Origin: Kordia periserrulae
Lineage (GTDB): Bacteria; Bacteroidota; Bacteroidia; Flavobacteriales; Flavobacteriaceae
DNA length: 64,000 nucleotides
Direction: 5' to 3'
NCBI RefSeq assembly: GCF_003054265.1
Contig: NZ_QBKT01000001.1
Coordinates: forward strand, 868,001-932,000
Below the pieces are notes generated by a model that was not told where the DNA came from, ran no database searches, and was given only the letters and a program-made list of their open reading frames with translations. The position numbers and the translations under genes were made by a program. Each line of letters begins with the position of its first letter. The first letter of the stretch is position 1. Positions 19,514-28,925 of the stretch are shown piece by piece.

Positions 19514-20089
19514 AAAATTGATGTCTACAATGTGAAAAGCAATTCCCAATACAATTGATGAAATGACCATCACCCAATCTCTTTTAGAGAAACGGAATAC
19601 GGTTTGAAACACAAAAGAAAGCACCAACACCACTAACACGACAATAATTTGTGCGGCTTCAATGCCTAACGCAAATTCTAACATTGGCAATAGCTTACTT
19701 TCTACTCCAGAAGTAATGGTTTTGAAATAGTTAGAAAAAGCCAATCCGTGAATCAATCCGAAGAATAACGCAACGACTAAGAGAATGACAATTTTCGTTT
19801 TGTTGTTGCTTTTTCCTGCAGTGAATATGTTGTATAACGCCGTGGCAATAATGGTCACGTAGACCAGTAATTCTGCCGTATTCGCTCGAACAGCAATGAC
19901 ATTGTACGTAGATAAAAGTAACGATATGGTGTGACCAATGGTAAAAATCGTCACAATCCAAAATACGCGCTTCCAATCTTTGAATAAGTAGGCAACTGTG
20001 AGGACAATCAAAAATAATACATGGTCGTAGCCGTTGAAATCTAATACGTGATTGAGTCCTAGTTTAAAGTAAATCCAAAAGTCGCTCAT
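19508..20089 (-). CDS. HupE/UreJ family membrane protein
   Basis: 193 aa inner-membrane protein with about six helices. The N-terminal histidine-rich helix motif FKLGLNHVLDFNGYDHVLFL is typical of HupE/UreJ and has conserved His and Asp. FFGLIHGLAFSNYF in the fourth helix is the second family mark. HupE proteins are thought to carry nickel or cobalt for hydrogenase and urease, but in flavobacteria the link is weak and this window has no hydrogenase or urease, so the substrate is not assigned. It starts 61 bases from the TerB-DnaJ gene. Confidence 0.85.
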   Translation of the reverse strand: MSDFWIYFKLGLNHVLDFNGYDHVLFLIVLTVAYLFKDWKRVFWIVTIFTIGHTISLLLSTYNVIAVRANTAELLVYVTIIATALYNIFTAGKSNNKTKIVILLVVALFFGLIHGLAFSNYFKTITSGVESKLLPMLEFALGIEAAQIIVVLVVLVLSFVFQTVFRFSKRDWVMVISSIVLGIAFHIVDINFL

Positions 20090-20150
20090 AAGTAATTGTA
20101 GGTTTTAAGGTTGGGGTTTATGTTTCAAACATACATTTTATTTTGCGATT

Positions 20151-20963
20151 TTAAAAACCGCGTTCTTCTTGCAATTGTTCGTAGGCTTTTTGGACACGTT
20201 GAAATTTTTCTTCGGCTCCTTTTACGTGTTCTTCACCTAAGTGTTGCAATTTGTCTGGATGATACTTTTTCGCCATTTTACGATAGGCTTTTTTGATTTC
20301 GTTAATCGTAGCCGATTTGTCAATTTCCAAAATGCGATACGCACTGTCAATTGGATTGTAAAACATGGCTTTGATCGATTGATAATCGCGATCATTGATG
20401 TATAAATATCCTGCTATTTTTTCAATCAGCTCTACTTCTTCTTCGCTTACTATTCCGTCAGCTTTTGTAACGCCAAATAGATAATGTAGCAGTTGCAAAC
20501 GCGAAGAATGATCCATGTGCATTTGAATTTGCTGACATACTTGACGTGTAGAGATATCTTCCTTTTGCAATAAACCGTTGAACAATTTAAACGCATTATT
20601 TGCACGTTCTTTTCCGTACATTTTCACAAAATAATCGCGGACATAGTTTTTTTCCGATTGCGAGACTTCTCCATCCGCTTTCATCACAATCGCTGAAAGC
20701 ACTAACAAACTCACTTCAAAGTCACCCGATTGTGTTTGCGATTGTTTTTCAGTAGTCGTTGTTCTAGGTCTTCTTCGGCGCTCGTAGGTTGGCTCGGGTC
20801 TTGGTCTACGACGTCTTTTGGAATCTTTAGGTTCGTCTAGTAATAATCCTTTTGAAGTTGCTTTGTCGACGGCTGCTCCAATGGCAAATCCGATAGCAGC
20901 ACCAATAGGACCGCCCAATGTCCAGCCTAACGCGCCTCCAATCCAGCTTGCAAATCCACTCAT
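20151..20963 (-). CDS. TerB-like domain plus DnaJ domain protein (DjlA-like)
   Basis: 270 aa. It begins with a glycine-rich hydrophobic segment (GGALGWTLGGPIGAAIGFAIG, 8-29), then an Arg-rich linker, then a TerB-like helical domain (about 80-190, with two ADGEVS/ADGIVS metal-binding-like acid motifs), and a C-terminal J domain (about 205-268) with the HPD motif intact in KYHPDKLQH. The HPD motif means it should stimulate the ATPase of DnaK. I choose ATG 20963 (MSGFASW) over an in-frame ATG 18 bases upstream because the hydrophobic motif starts here in relatives. Role: likely a membrane-tethered co-chaperone, as E. coli DjlA. Confidence 0.88.
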   Translation of the reverse strand: MSGFASWIGGALGWTLGGPIGAAIGFAIGAAVDKATSKGLLLDEPKDSKRRRRPRPEPTYERRRRPRTTTTEKQSQTQSGDFEVSLLVLSAIVMKADGEVSQSEKNYVRDYFVKMYGKERANNAFKLFNGLLQKEDISTRQVCQQIQMHMDHSSRLQLLHYLFGVTKADGIVSEEEVELIEKIAGYLYINDRDYQSIKAMFYNPIDSAYRILEIDKSATINEIKKAYRKMAKKYHPDKLQHLGEEHVKGAEEKFQRVQKAYEQLQEERGF

Positions 20964-21104
20964 ATACTTGTTTTTTACCAAAGATACATTTTCCGAAGAA
21001 AAAATAATTGCCTGCGACTATATTTCTAAAAAATCAACAATTTCTTTGCGTTTTCTTTAACAAAAATCGCACAGTACAAATTCAGCCAGAAAAAACTTTA
21101 TCCG

Positions 21105-21112
21105 TATCTTTG
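21105..21112 (+). promoter_or_regulatory. -7 box for the bacilliredoxin gene
   Basis: TATCTTTG is a perfect TAnnTTTG match, 33 bases upstream of the ATG at 21146. It also lies in the gap divergent from the TerB-DnaJ gene. Confidence 0.6.
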
Positions 21113-21145
21113 TACAAATTATTCATGAATTTAATTTAAAAGATT

Positions 21146-21556
21146 ATGTATCCACCAGAATTGGTAAAACCAATGCGCGAAGATTTGACCGCAGTAGGTT
21201 TTGAAGAATTACATACGGTAGAAGCTGTTGACAATGCGTTGGCAAAGGAAGGAACAACGTTAGTAGTTGTAAATTCAGTGTGTGGTTGTGCTGCGGCAAA
21301 TGCAAGACCTGGCGCACGAATGTCTTTAGATAATACTAAAAAACCTGATCATTTAGTAACGGTTTTTGCTGGAGTAGATAGAGAAGCAACAGATAAAGCT
21401 CGAAGCTATATGATTCCTTTTCCACCATCTTCTCCAAGCATGGCATTGTTTAAAGATGGACAGTTAGTACACATGTTAGAACGTCATCATATTGAAGGAA
21501 GACCAGCAGAAATGATTGCTGAGAACTTGAAAGATGCATACAACGAAAATTGTTAA
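21146..21556 (+). CDS. Bacilliredoxin, BrxA/BrxB (YphP/YqiW) family
   Basis: 136 aa thioredoxin-fold protein. The active site is a CxC motif (Cys46-Gly-Cys48 in VCGCAAANARPG), the hallmark of the family. Bacilliredoxins remove bacillithiol from mixed disulfides, and bacillithiol-like thiols have been reported in some Bacteroidota; the exact partner here is inferred. It has its own promoter box and a strong terminator (21578), so it is likely a single-gene unit. Confidence 0.93.
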   Translation: MYPPELVKPMREDLTAVGFEELHTVEAVDNALAKEGTTLVVVNSVCGCAAANARPGARMSLDNTKKPDHLVTVFAGVDREATDKARSYMIPFPPSSPSMALFKDGQLVHMLERHHIEGRPAEMIAENLKDAYNENC

Positions 21557-21577
21557 AACGCTATCGAATACCTTATA

Positions 21578-21605
21578 AAAACCACGCTGATGCGTGGTTT
21601 TTTTT
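21578..21605 (+). terminator. Rho-independent terminator after bacilliredoxin gene
   Basis: AAAACCACGC / GCGTGGTTTT stem with a 4-base loop, followed by TTTT, 21 bases past the stop. The T tract ends only a few bases before the start of the next gene at 21613. Confidence 0.9.
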
Positions 21606-21612
21606 AATCTAA

Positions 21613-22368
21613 ATGTCTTTTTACGTGAAGTTTATATCCTATATATTATCCAGTATCTACATGCTAGTTTTTGGATTGCTGTTGGTGATTTTTCATGGAT
21701 TGCTTTGGCTTGGCACGACACTTGGCGGACGTGAAGGGCTTCATAGAGTTGCCAATGCACTGCAAATTAGCCTGATGTATGCGCACCTTATTTTGGGAGT
21801 TCGTTACCAGCTTCGCAATAGGTTTACTTTTGATACAGATAAACCGTTAATTATAGTTTCGAATCATCAGAGTATGAACGATATTCCGCCGTTGATTTGG
21901 ATGTTTCGCAAACACTATCCAAAGTTTATCAGCAAAAAAGAATTGGGCAAAGGCATTCCGAGCATTTCGTATCATTTGCGAAAAAGTGGTGCCGCATTGA
22001 TTGACCGAACGAATCAAAAACAGGCCATTGCTGAAATTATACGTTTTGCCAAATTGATTGCTGAAAACAAGTACGCAGGAATCATTTTTCCAGAAGGTAC
22101 TCGAAGTCGTACAGGCATTCCAAAACCCTTTAAAACTACAGGGTTGGAAGTACTTTTTAAGTATATTCCCAATGCGCAAATTGTTCCTGTAACGATTAAT
22201 AATTCGTGGAAAACCACCAAATACGGAAAATTTCCGTTAGGATTGGGTGCCAAAATTACCTTAGAAACGCACGAACCGATTTTATTGAGTGATTATCAAA
22301 AAAACAACTACAACGAATTGATTGCAACGCTTGAAAAAATAGTGACTTCGAAAATAATTACTGCATAA
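21613..22368 (+). CDS. 1-acyl-sn-glycerol-3-phosphate acyltransferase (PlsC family)
   Basis: Membrane enzyme that adds the second fatty acid in phosphatidic acid synthesis. Two hydrophobic segments occupy residues 8-35. The catalytic motif HxxxxD is His85 to Asp90 in NHQSMND, and the glycerophosphate-binding FPEGTRSR lies at about 160-167. 251 aa. Eleven bases separate it from the HD gene, which suggests an operon. The acyl chain and exact lipid substrate cannot be read from sequence. Confidence 0.92.
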   Translation: MSFYVKFISYILSSIYMLVFGLLLVIFHGLLWLGTTLGGREGLHRVANALQISLMYAHLILGVRYQLRNRFTFDTDKPLIIVSNHQSMNDIPPLIWMFRKHYPKFISKKELGKGIPSISYHLRKSGAALIDRTNQKQAIAEIIRFAKLIAENKYAGIIFPEGTRSRTGIPKPFKTTGLEVLFKYIPNAQIVPVTINNSWKTTKYGKFPLGLGAKITLETHEPILLSDYQKNNYNELIATLEKIVTSKIITA

Positions 22369-22379
22369 TTTTTTACGTA

Positions 22380-23039
22380 ATGACTTCATCCCAAAAAGAA
22401 AACATCCAAAAAACCATTGCTTTTGTGCAAAAAACATTGGCAAATGCAGAAGGCGGACACGATTGGTTTCATATAGAACGTGTGTACAAAAATGCATTGT
22501 TGATTGCCAAAGACGAAAACGTAGATGTGTTTATTGTGAGTTTGGGTGCGTTGCTTCACGATATTGCCGATGCTAAATTTCACGACGGTGACGAAACTGT
22601 CGGACCGAAAGTTGCGTGTCATTTTTTAGAAAGTATCGCTGTGGCGGAAACGGACATTGTACATGTAGAAAACATCATTAAACATATTTCCTTTAAAGGC
22701 GGAAACTTTACGCAACAATTTACCTCACCAGAATTGGACGTCATTCAAGATGCCGATCGTTTGGATGCCATTGGTGCCATCGGAATTGCACGAACCTTCA
22801 ATTATGGCGGATTTAAAAATCATAAAATATATGATCCTGCAATTGCGCCAAATCTCAACATGACGAAAGAAGAATATAAAAAATCGACTGCACCAACGAT
22901 TAATCATTTTTATGAAAAATTGTTGTTGTTAAAAGATACGATGAATACGCAAACTGGACAAAAAATTGCAGCGCAACGTCATGCGTTTATGGAACAATTT
23001 CTTAATCAGTTTTATGATGAGTGGAATGGATTAGCGTAG
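22380..23039 (+). CDS. HD-domain phosphohydrolase
   Basis: 219 aa. The HD metal site is seen as HDWFHIERV near the N-terminus, LLHDIADAKFHDGDE in the middle, and DADRLDAIGAIGIAR after it, the layout of the YedJ/PgpH-like HD hydrolase group (COG1418-type). It may act on a nucleotide or phosphoester, but no substrate is assigned. It is likely co-transcribed with the plsC-type gene upstream and convergent with the AraC regulator downstream, 12 bases apart. Confidence 0.88.
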   Translation: MTSSQKENIQKTIAFVQKTLANAEGGHDWFHIERVYKNALLIAKDENVDVFIVSLGALLHDIADAKFHDGDETVGPKVACHFLESIAVAETDIVHVENIIKHISFKGGNFTQQFTSPELDVIQDADRLDAIGAIGIARTFNYGGFKNHKIYDPAIAPNLNMTKEEYKKSTAPTINHFYEKLLLLKDTMNTQTGQKIAAQRHAFMEQFLNQFYDEWNGLA

Positions 23040-23051
23040 TCTTTTTTAGCT

Positions 23052-23921
23052 TTACTGAATCATCAATTTCATTTCGCTACGATATTTAGATGCACTTTTT
23101 CCTGTAATTTCCTTGAAAAGTTTGTTGAAGTGCGAAAAGTTGTTAAAACCACTTTCGTAGCAAATTTCCGTGATGCTGCTATCGCTTTCCTGTAGCAGTT
23201 TTGTCGCGTATACCACACGATATTCATTGACGAGTTTGGTAAAGGTTTTTCCTGTAATTTTCTTAAAGTAACGACAAAACGCAGGTACGGTCATGTTTAC
23301 TTCTTCCGCAATTTCGTCCAAACTGATATGACGCTGAAAGTTGCTGTTGATGTACTTAAAAATAGTGTCAATTTTTACACTGTCTTGCGGTTGCGCTTCA
23401 AAGGCAAATCCGTCTGCGTTGAGCAATTCGTAATCTTCTGCAAAGGCTAACATGTACAATATTTCCAATAGTTTGATGACTCTTTTAAAACCATTGTATT
23501 TTGGTAGTTTTTCAATTTTTGGACCTACTACTTTTTTGGTTTCAGGCTTGAAGCGAATTCCTTTTTTGGCTTTTTCTAACAGAAGATAGATTGGTTGCAT
23601 TTCGGGCAAATTATAAAAGTCTTTGCCTAAAAAATCTGTTTTGAATTGAATCAGCGTTTCTTTCCCTTTAGATGTCAATCTATCTGCAAATCCGTTGTGC
23701 GGAAGGTTTGAACCAATTAAAATCAACTGACTGTTGTTAAAGTACGACAAATGATTTCCGATATGACATTTTCCATTTCCTTTGTTCACATACACCAATT
23801 CCACTTCTGGGTGAAAATGCCAAAAAGCAGCTTCACGCTTGCGCTTTTTGGTGTTTTGTGCTACAAAAATGGAGTTTCCAAATTCGGGCGTAATTTTCTC
23901 AAGTGTAGGTTTTGTATTCAA
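23052..23921 (-). CDS. AraC family transcriptional regulator
   Basis: 289 aa. An N-terminal cupin-like sensor domain with FWHFHPEVELVYV (residues about 34-47) is followed by a C-terminal pair of helix-turn-helix motifs (about 190-285), with EICYESGFNNFSHFNKLFKE as the second. No ATG is available at the 5' end: the first plausible start is TTG at 23921, since a stop lies a few codons upstream and the next Met is deep in the protein. Target genes and inducer are unknown; the nearest divergent gene is the secreted protein at 24128. Confidence 0.88.
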   Translation of the reverse strand: MNTKPTLEKITPEFGNSIFVAQNTKKRKREAAFWHFHPEVELVYVNKGNGKCHIGNHLSYFNNSQLILIGSNLPHNGFADRLTSKGKETLIQFKTDFLGKDFYNLPEMQPIYLLLEKAKKGIRFKPETKKVVGPKIEKLPKYNGFKRVIKLLEILYMLAFAEDYELLNADGFAFEAQPQDSVKIDTIFKYINSNFQRHISLDEIAEEVNMTVPAFCRYFKKITGKTFTKLVNEYRVVYATKLLQESDSSITEICYESGFNNFSHFNKLFKEITGKSASKYRSEMKLMIQ

Positions 23922-24127
23922 AGCAATATCGTATCAGGCATTACAAAAATACTATTAAAAGCGCTTTAAAAGTGTGTAAATTTACCTAAATTCTATGCTA
24001 TTTTAACTTTATTAAAAGTTTACAATAATTTAATGGTTAAAATAATACACAAATTAGCCAAGATAGACGTTTTTCAATCTTTAAAGCTGACCTAGATTTG
24101 TGATGTAATTTTTTAAAAAAAAATGTC

Positions 24128-24712
24128 ATGAAAAAAAGAATCCATTACATCGTATGTATCCTACTAATGCTAATTAGTGTACAGAGTTTTGCGCATCGTG
24201 CTACTGAGACAAACTTGGTAGTTACCTTTGAAAAGGTAAAAAAAGGACACGAATTGGTGATTAAAGACGCTAATTTACTTATTGTATATAAAGAAGTTAT
24301 CCAAAAAGATGGAAACTATAGTAAAGGTTTTGATTTAACTGCTTTACCCGATGGTGAGTACACGGTAGAACTAGATAAAGATGTACAAATTGTCATCATT
24401 CCATTTACAGTTTCAAGCAATACTGTGACTTTTCAAAAAGAAAACGAAACCGTTGTGTACAAACCAATGGTACGACTCGAAGGTAATCATTTGTTTGTGT
24501 CGAAACTTTCACTAGATGCGGAACCGTTACAAATTAAATTGTACTACACAGCATCCTTCCAACAGGGAAGAGAATTAATTTTTAAAGAAGAAGTAAAAAA
24601 CACTAAAATTGTAGAACGTGTGTTTCAGCTTTCTAAAGAGGAAAAAGGAAAATACATGATTACGTTTCAAAGTCAAGGAAGAACGTTTACAGAGTATGTG
24701 AATTTTAGATAG
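24128..24712 (+). CDS. Secreted protein, unknown
   Basis: 194 aa with a clear signal peptide (cleavage near residue 22, SFA-HR). The mature part looks like two or more beta-rich repeats, each with a KxxK-rich strand pattern and PDGEYTVELDK. No cysteine is in the mature part. I do not recognise a family; beta-sandwich structure is inferred. It starts divergently from the AraC gene with a 206 bp gap and may be controlled by it. Confidence 0.75.
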   Translation: MKKRIHYIVCILLMLISVQSFAHRATETNLVVTFEKVKKGHELVIKDANLLIVYKEVIQKDGNYSKGFDLTALPDGEYTVELDKDVQIVIIPFTVSSNTVTFQKENETVVYKPMVRLEGNHLFVSKLSLDAEPLQIKLYYTASFQQGRELIFKEEVKNTKIVERVFQLSKEEKGKYMITFQSQGRTFTEYVNFR

Positions 24713-24740
24713 AATACAGACAAACAAATTTTTATTAAAA

Positions 24741-24815
24741 TGTCAAATTGAGCGCCGTCGAGATTGTTTTGAAATTATAGTTTCCTAACCGTTTTCGACC
24801 GCGCTCAAACTGACA
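24741..24815. terminator. Inverted repeat between convergent genes
   Basis: A long stem of about 20 bp with few mismatches: TGTCAAATTGAGCGCCGTCG on the left matches CGACCGCGCTCAAACTGACA on the right, with a loop of about 35 bases. It lies between stop codons of convergent genes and is a REP-like element acting as a bidirectional terminator. It shares its core (GAGCGC-GTCGAG) with the repeat at 42850. Confidence 0.6.
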
Positions 24816-24823
24816 CTATTTGA

Positions 24824-25255
24824 TTAGAACTCAATATTGATTACACCATTTGTAAATCTATAAATTCCTCTGCGAGAAGCATCTTCAAACGTAACTCGAA
24901 ACGTGCCTTCCATATTGGAATCCGTGTGTTTGGTGATGGATGTTTCACGATTTCCATACGTAGGATCTGATTCCCAAACAACGTCGTCCACTTCAAAAAG
25001 TAAGGTATTTATTTGATTGGTTTCTTCAACTTCTACGGTAAATCGCAAAGTTTTAGTAGCATTATCAAATGGAACTTCCACCATCCGATTCCATTCATCG
25101 GTTGAATCAATTGTAACCACGTATTCCGTAACGACATAATCAACGTCGTTTAAGGTAAAACTGATAAAGTGTACTTCTGGTAATTGCAGATTTTCGTCAT
25201 CAGTTGCACATGAAAGCATCATAAATGACAGCAAAACTAAAACGAGTTTTTTCAT
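24824..25255 (-). CDS. Lipoprotein, unknown
   Basis: 143 aa. Signal peptide with a lipobox MLSCATDD (Cys17), so it should be lipid-anchored. The next residues are ATDDENLQ. The mature part is beta-rich, with NDVDYVVTEYVVT-type strands. No known family is recognised. It is flanked on the 5' side by a gap with a short repeat (25389-25423). Confidence 0.8.
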   Translation of the reverse strand: MKKLVLVLLSFMMLSCATDDENLQLPEVHFISFTLNDVDYVVTEYVVTIDSTDEWNRMVEVPFDNATKTLRFTVEVEETNQINTLLFEVDDVVWESDPTYGNRETSITKHTDSNMEGTFRVTFEDASRRGIYRFTNGVINIEF

Positions 25256-25388
25256 TGTGTATATTTCTAATTATAGATGATACACGTTGAAATTTGGGAA
25301 TTCTTTGTCAATCTAAGAAAATACTTTTTATAAGAAAAAAAGTACTTTGTAGGCGTTGCAATTTTTTGATGAGCGTAATGATGCTATC

Positions 25389-25423
25389 AAAAAATCCTTA
25401 CTGCACTGCGAAAAAGAATAAAT
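25389..25423 (+). repeat. Copy 1 of a 35 bp dispersed repeat
   Basis: 31 of 35 bases match the copy at 39076-39110 (core ACTGCG in the middle). It lies in the 198 bp gap between the lipoprotein gene and the radical SAM gene. Confidence 0.6.
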
Positions 25424-25453
25424 TCCCTCCATATGTGCTTTACTTTTTATTTA

Positions 25454-26527
25454 TTAAAACAACGAATATTGCCCGTTTTTGTGTTGTTCGTGCAGTTCCA
25501 TGTTGAGTCTGGGCATTTTTTTGTTTTTAAAATATTTATGCCGCGCCAACTGCATTAGATTTCGAATTTGCTCTGCTATTTTTCCTTCGCCTCGCATTCG
25601 ATGTCCGTAGCGACTGTCGTTCAACGTGCCACCGTGACAACTTTCAATTTGATGCAACACTTTATCTGCTTTATCGGGCATAGTTTTTCGAATCCAATCG
25701 GTAAATATTTCGCCAATCGCGCCGTTGAGTCGCACAATGGTAAACGCAATGGACGTTGCTCCCAATTCGGACACTTTTTTCGCCAATGGCAGAATTTCAT
25801 GACTGTTGATAGACGGAATAATCGGTGCCAACATCACATTCACTGGAATTCCGTTTTCGGCTAAGGTTTTTACGGTTTCAAGGCGTTTCTTAATGGTTGT
25901 TGTTCGCGGTTCTAGCACGCGACGTGTTTCTTCCGACAAGGATGTAATGGAAATATTGACGCCGATTAAATTGTCTTTTGCGAGTTCTTTAAGCAAATCC
26001 AAATCACGCAAGATAAGAGCGTTTTTGGTGATGATGGCTACAGGATGTTTGTATTTTAGAAAAACTTTGAGCAGATTGCGCGTAATTTCCAATTCCTTTT
26101 CTACAGGTTGATAACAATCCGTGTTTCCCGACAATACAATGGTTTGTGTTTTCCAGCTTTTCTTTTTGATTTTTTCCTCTAATAAAGTCGCCGCATTTTG
26201 TTTGACAAGAATGTTACGTTCAAAATCCAATCCCGCACTATAACCCCAATATTCATGACTATTTCTGGCATAGCAATAAATACAACCATGTTCACAACCT
26301 TGATACGGATTGAGCGAATATTCCATGCCCACATCGGGACTCGTTACTTTGTTGATGATTGTTTTGGGAAAGACGTTGATGTAAGTTGTTTTGTTTGTAT
26401 CTGCGATTTCTCCTTCTTTTCGGCAGTATTCTAAAAAATCAGAACGGACTTCATGCGCATCTTCCAAAAAACGATTGTGTACATTTTTTTGCGCGCCTCT
26501 GCCTTTGACTTTTGTTGAATTTTCCAC
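25454..26527 (-). CDS. Radical SAM protein, PA0069 family
   Basis: 357 aa. The radical SAM cluster motif CxxxCxxC is at Cys78, Cys82, Cys85 (QGCEHGCIYCYA). It resembles the spore photoproduct lyase-like/PA0069 group, whose members are reported to take part in Fe-S chemistry on an unknown substrate. The start is GTG at 26527, preceded by AGGAAA, one of the few Shine-Dalgarno-like sequences here. The C-terminus (from residue 300) is rich in His and Arg. The upstream gap has a T-rich stretch but no gene. Confidence 0.86.
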   Translation of the reverse strand: MENSTKVKGRGAQKNVHNRFLEDAHEVRSDFLEYCRKEGEIADTNKTTYINVFPKTIINKVTSPDVGMEYSLNPYQGCEHGCIYCYARNSHEYWGYSAGLDFERNILVKQNAATLLEEKIKKKSWKTQTIVLSGNTDCYQPVEKELEITRNLLKVFLKYKHPVAIITKNALILRDLDLLKELAKDNLIGVNISITSLSEETRRVLEPRTTTIKKRLETVKTLAENGIPVNVMLAPIIPSINSHEILPLAKKVSELGATSIAFTIVRLNGAIGEIFTDWIRKTMPDKADKVLHQIESCHGGTLNDSRYGHRMRGEGKIAEQIRNLMQLARHKYFKNKKMPRLNMELHEQHKNGQYSLF

Positions 26528-26798
26528 CGTTCAGTTTCCTTTCTACAAAAATAAAAGTCAAGCAAAAATTAGCGTAAAATTGGGCTACATTTTCACTGTA
26601 ACTACGGGAAATAAACTAAAAAAGCTGTTTTAATTTTTATTAGAACAGCTTTTTGAATTATTTTATAAAGACATGTAAGTCTTCATTTTAATATTGACTC
26701 TATAATCGAGATTTATAATGTTCCTCGCTTGCATCGAAACGTTTTAATAGTTTTACTGAATGCTTCGTGGGCTTTTCCCCAAAGTGATTGACTTAAAT

Positions 26799-27680
26799 TT
26801 AGTCAAAAGTACTATGGTCTAACAAATAATTAAATGTTCCATTTAAACAGTCTAAAGGACCTATTTCATCACCCGTATCTGGATTAACTCTTTTAAAACT
26901 AAAATTAAATGTACCTCTAATAACTCTATCCGTAGTATTGAATTCTGTAATAGTTATTGTTCCGTCATCTTCTTCAAAAGCTTGTGAATAGTTGTCAGAA
27001 CTATCAAAGTAAACAATATTCACAAAAGAGGTAGGATTTTGAGAAGCATTGAGAGAGTCATTGTAGAGTGTATACGTACCTGTAGACCATTGGCTTTCAG
27101 GAATGTAAATATTAATTTCTCGTAAATCTGCTGGTAGTAACACACCAGGTGCACTATTACCTTGAATATGTATGAATTTTTCAGTTGTTCCTGTAAATGT
27201 AGTCATTAGTATCGCTGTCTGAGAAATATTCCAAGAAAATGGTCTTAAATTATTGTATTGCGTTCCCGCTATATTAGCTGTCATTAATGCTTGACTTTGT
27301 GGTGAGTTATTCTCCGGAACGTTAGTAACAGGACCTGACCAGTCACTAAATTGATCATTACCACAATTTGCACGAACGTAAAAATCATAGGCAACATTAA
27401 AATTTAATCCGCTAATAGTAAATGTATTATTGATTGCTTCAACAACTGTTCCTTGACCTTGCGAAAATCCAGAGATTCCGTATTCGACTTCCCAAGAAGT
27501 AATGTCAATTTCGGTATCCCAATTCAAGACAACTTGAGAAAGGAAATTATATTCAAGAATAGCGAAATTTGCCGGAACGTTGCATGCAATTTCTTCTTCA
27601 TTCATTGTGGTATCGTCGCTTGTGCAACTTGTAAAAATTAAAAGTAGACCCAAAAAAAGTGTCTTTAAAAAGTTTTTCAT
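26799..27680 (-). CDS. Fibronectin type III domain lipoprotein
   Basis: 293 aa, start at ATG 27680; the open frame runs further upstream but gives no signal peptide there. The lipobox is TSCTSDD (Cys at about 17). A single FnIII-like domain (about 30-120) has WDTEIDITSWEVEYG, and is followed by a beta-rich C-terminal part of unknown type. The Ser-Asp-Asp after the lipid cysteine suits outer-membrane or surface display in this phylum. No T9SS tail. Function unknown. Confidence 0.8.
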   Translation of the reverse strand: MKNFLKTLFLGLLLIFTSCTSDDTTMNEEEIACNVPANFAILEYNFLSQVVLNWDTEIDITSWEVEYGISGFSQGQGTVVEAINNTFTISGLNFNVAYDFYVRANCGNDQFSDWSGPVTNVPENNSPQSQALMTANIAGTQYNNLRPFSWNISQTAILMTTFTGTTEKFIHIQGNSAPGVLLPADLREINIYIPESQWSTGTYTLYNDSLNASQNPTSFVNIVYFDSSDNYSQAFEEDDGTITITEFNTTDRVIRGTFNFSFKRVNPDTGDEIGPLDCLNGTFNYLLDHSTFD

Positions 27681-27838
27681 TGTAATGTTTAAGATTATTA
27701 TTTTGGCGAAAATAACAATTATCCCAACGTTTGGGCAAGAAAACTTTGTAAACGTATCAATTAATTTGTAAGTGTATTTTTTTATACCAATTTTAAACGT
27801 ATAAACCTTTAAATTCAAAAAGAATGACAGCTTTAATG

Positions 27839-28882
27839 CTATTTTTTAACAAATTTTTTAATCACAGAGTGATTTTGGTTGTCGGTAATTTTTAAAAAGT
27901 ACACACCACTTTTCAATCTACTAATGTCTATTTGCGAATTGGAAAGAGATACGTGCATCTTTTTACCAAGTATGGAATGAATTTCTACGGTTCGAATGTT
28001 GTCAATTCCTTGAATATTTATGTGGTTTGAAGCTGGATTTGGATAAACAGAAACGTTTGTCAATTCAAAATTTTCATTAGAAAGTGTTCGTGAGAAGGTT
28101 GCTGTGCTACAATCATCTGAAACGGTGACATAACGAGATTCATCAACATTACAGCCTGCAAAACAATCGCCACCCGCTAAAAAAAACTCATAAATTCCAT
28201 TTTCTGTAATCCTAATATCGCATACTTCCGCAAAAGCTGTTGGACCTATAATACTTCCGTATATTACATAAGAAATTCCTGTGTATGGAGGACCAAAAAT
28301 AGGATATTCCGAATATGGAAACACGCTGAGAATGTCTTGAATTACTTCAAACTCAGGAATAATTGCCCTAAAATTTAATACATCATAGTTAGTTTTAAAT
28401 GTAAAGACTGTTATATTATTAAATGTATTATCAAAATGTTGTTCATATACTAACTGATATTGACTAAGTAAATTATCAAGTTCAGTGTTACCGGAAATAC
28501 CAGTATCTTTTAATGGTTGCACCCAAGATACATTTGTATTTACAAAAAATTCAACCCCATCATGAATCAATTCGTCAAAATTACTAACATCCAATACAGG
28601 GTTTACATGAAATTGAAATTCATTAAACAAAGAATCAATTCGAGCATCATTGGAAGGATTCAGATAGATTGCAGATAATTTTTCTAAATACGGAACAGCT
28701 CTTGTAGAAGGAACAAACGGATTATTATAATCAGGATCAGAAGGATTCATTAAAATTTCTCGCAAAGCAAGCATTTTGGCATCTTTTTCATAATGCTGTT
28801 GAATAAACGGATCAATGGTACACTGCGCGTTTACTTGATATATAAAAGCACAAAATAAAAGTATGAGTGTAATTTTTTTCAT
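27839..28882 (-). CDS. Secreted protein with T9SS sorting domain, tandem paralogue A
   Basis: 347 aa. Signal peptide ending at NAQ; mature part begins CTIDPFIQQHYEKDAK. A T9SS type A sorting domain is at the end (SVYPNPASNHINI to VIKKFVKK). The neighbour upstream (28926-29963) is a paralogue: both share the start of the mature protein and the C-terminal about 80 residues almost identically, while the middle differs greatly. The family is unknown to me; the conserved N-terminal Cys motif may define it. Probably one transcript with its paralogue, 43 bases apart. Confidence 0.85.
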   Translation of the reverse strand: MKKITLILLFCAFIYQVNAQCTIDPFIQQHYEKDAKMLALREILMNPSDPDYNNPFVPSTRAVPYLEKLSAIYLNPSNDARIDSLFNEFQFHVNPVLDVSNFDELIHDGVEFFVNTNVSWVQPLKDTGISGNTELDNLLSQYQLVYEQHFDNTFNNITVFTFKTNYDVLNFRAIIPEFEVIQDILSVFPYSEYPIFGPPYTGISYVIYGSIIGPTAFAEVCDIRITENGIYEFFLAGGDCFAGCNVDESRYVTVSDDCSTATFSRTLSNENFELTNVSVYPNPASNHINIQGIDNIRTVEIHSILGKKMHVSLSNSQIDISRLKSGVYFLKITDNQNHSVIKKFVKK

Positions 28883-28925
28883 GGTGTTTACATCTCTTTA
28901 TTGAGGTTTCTCAAAAGATACAAAA

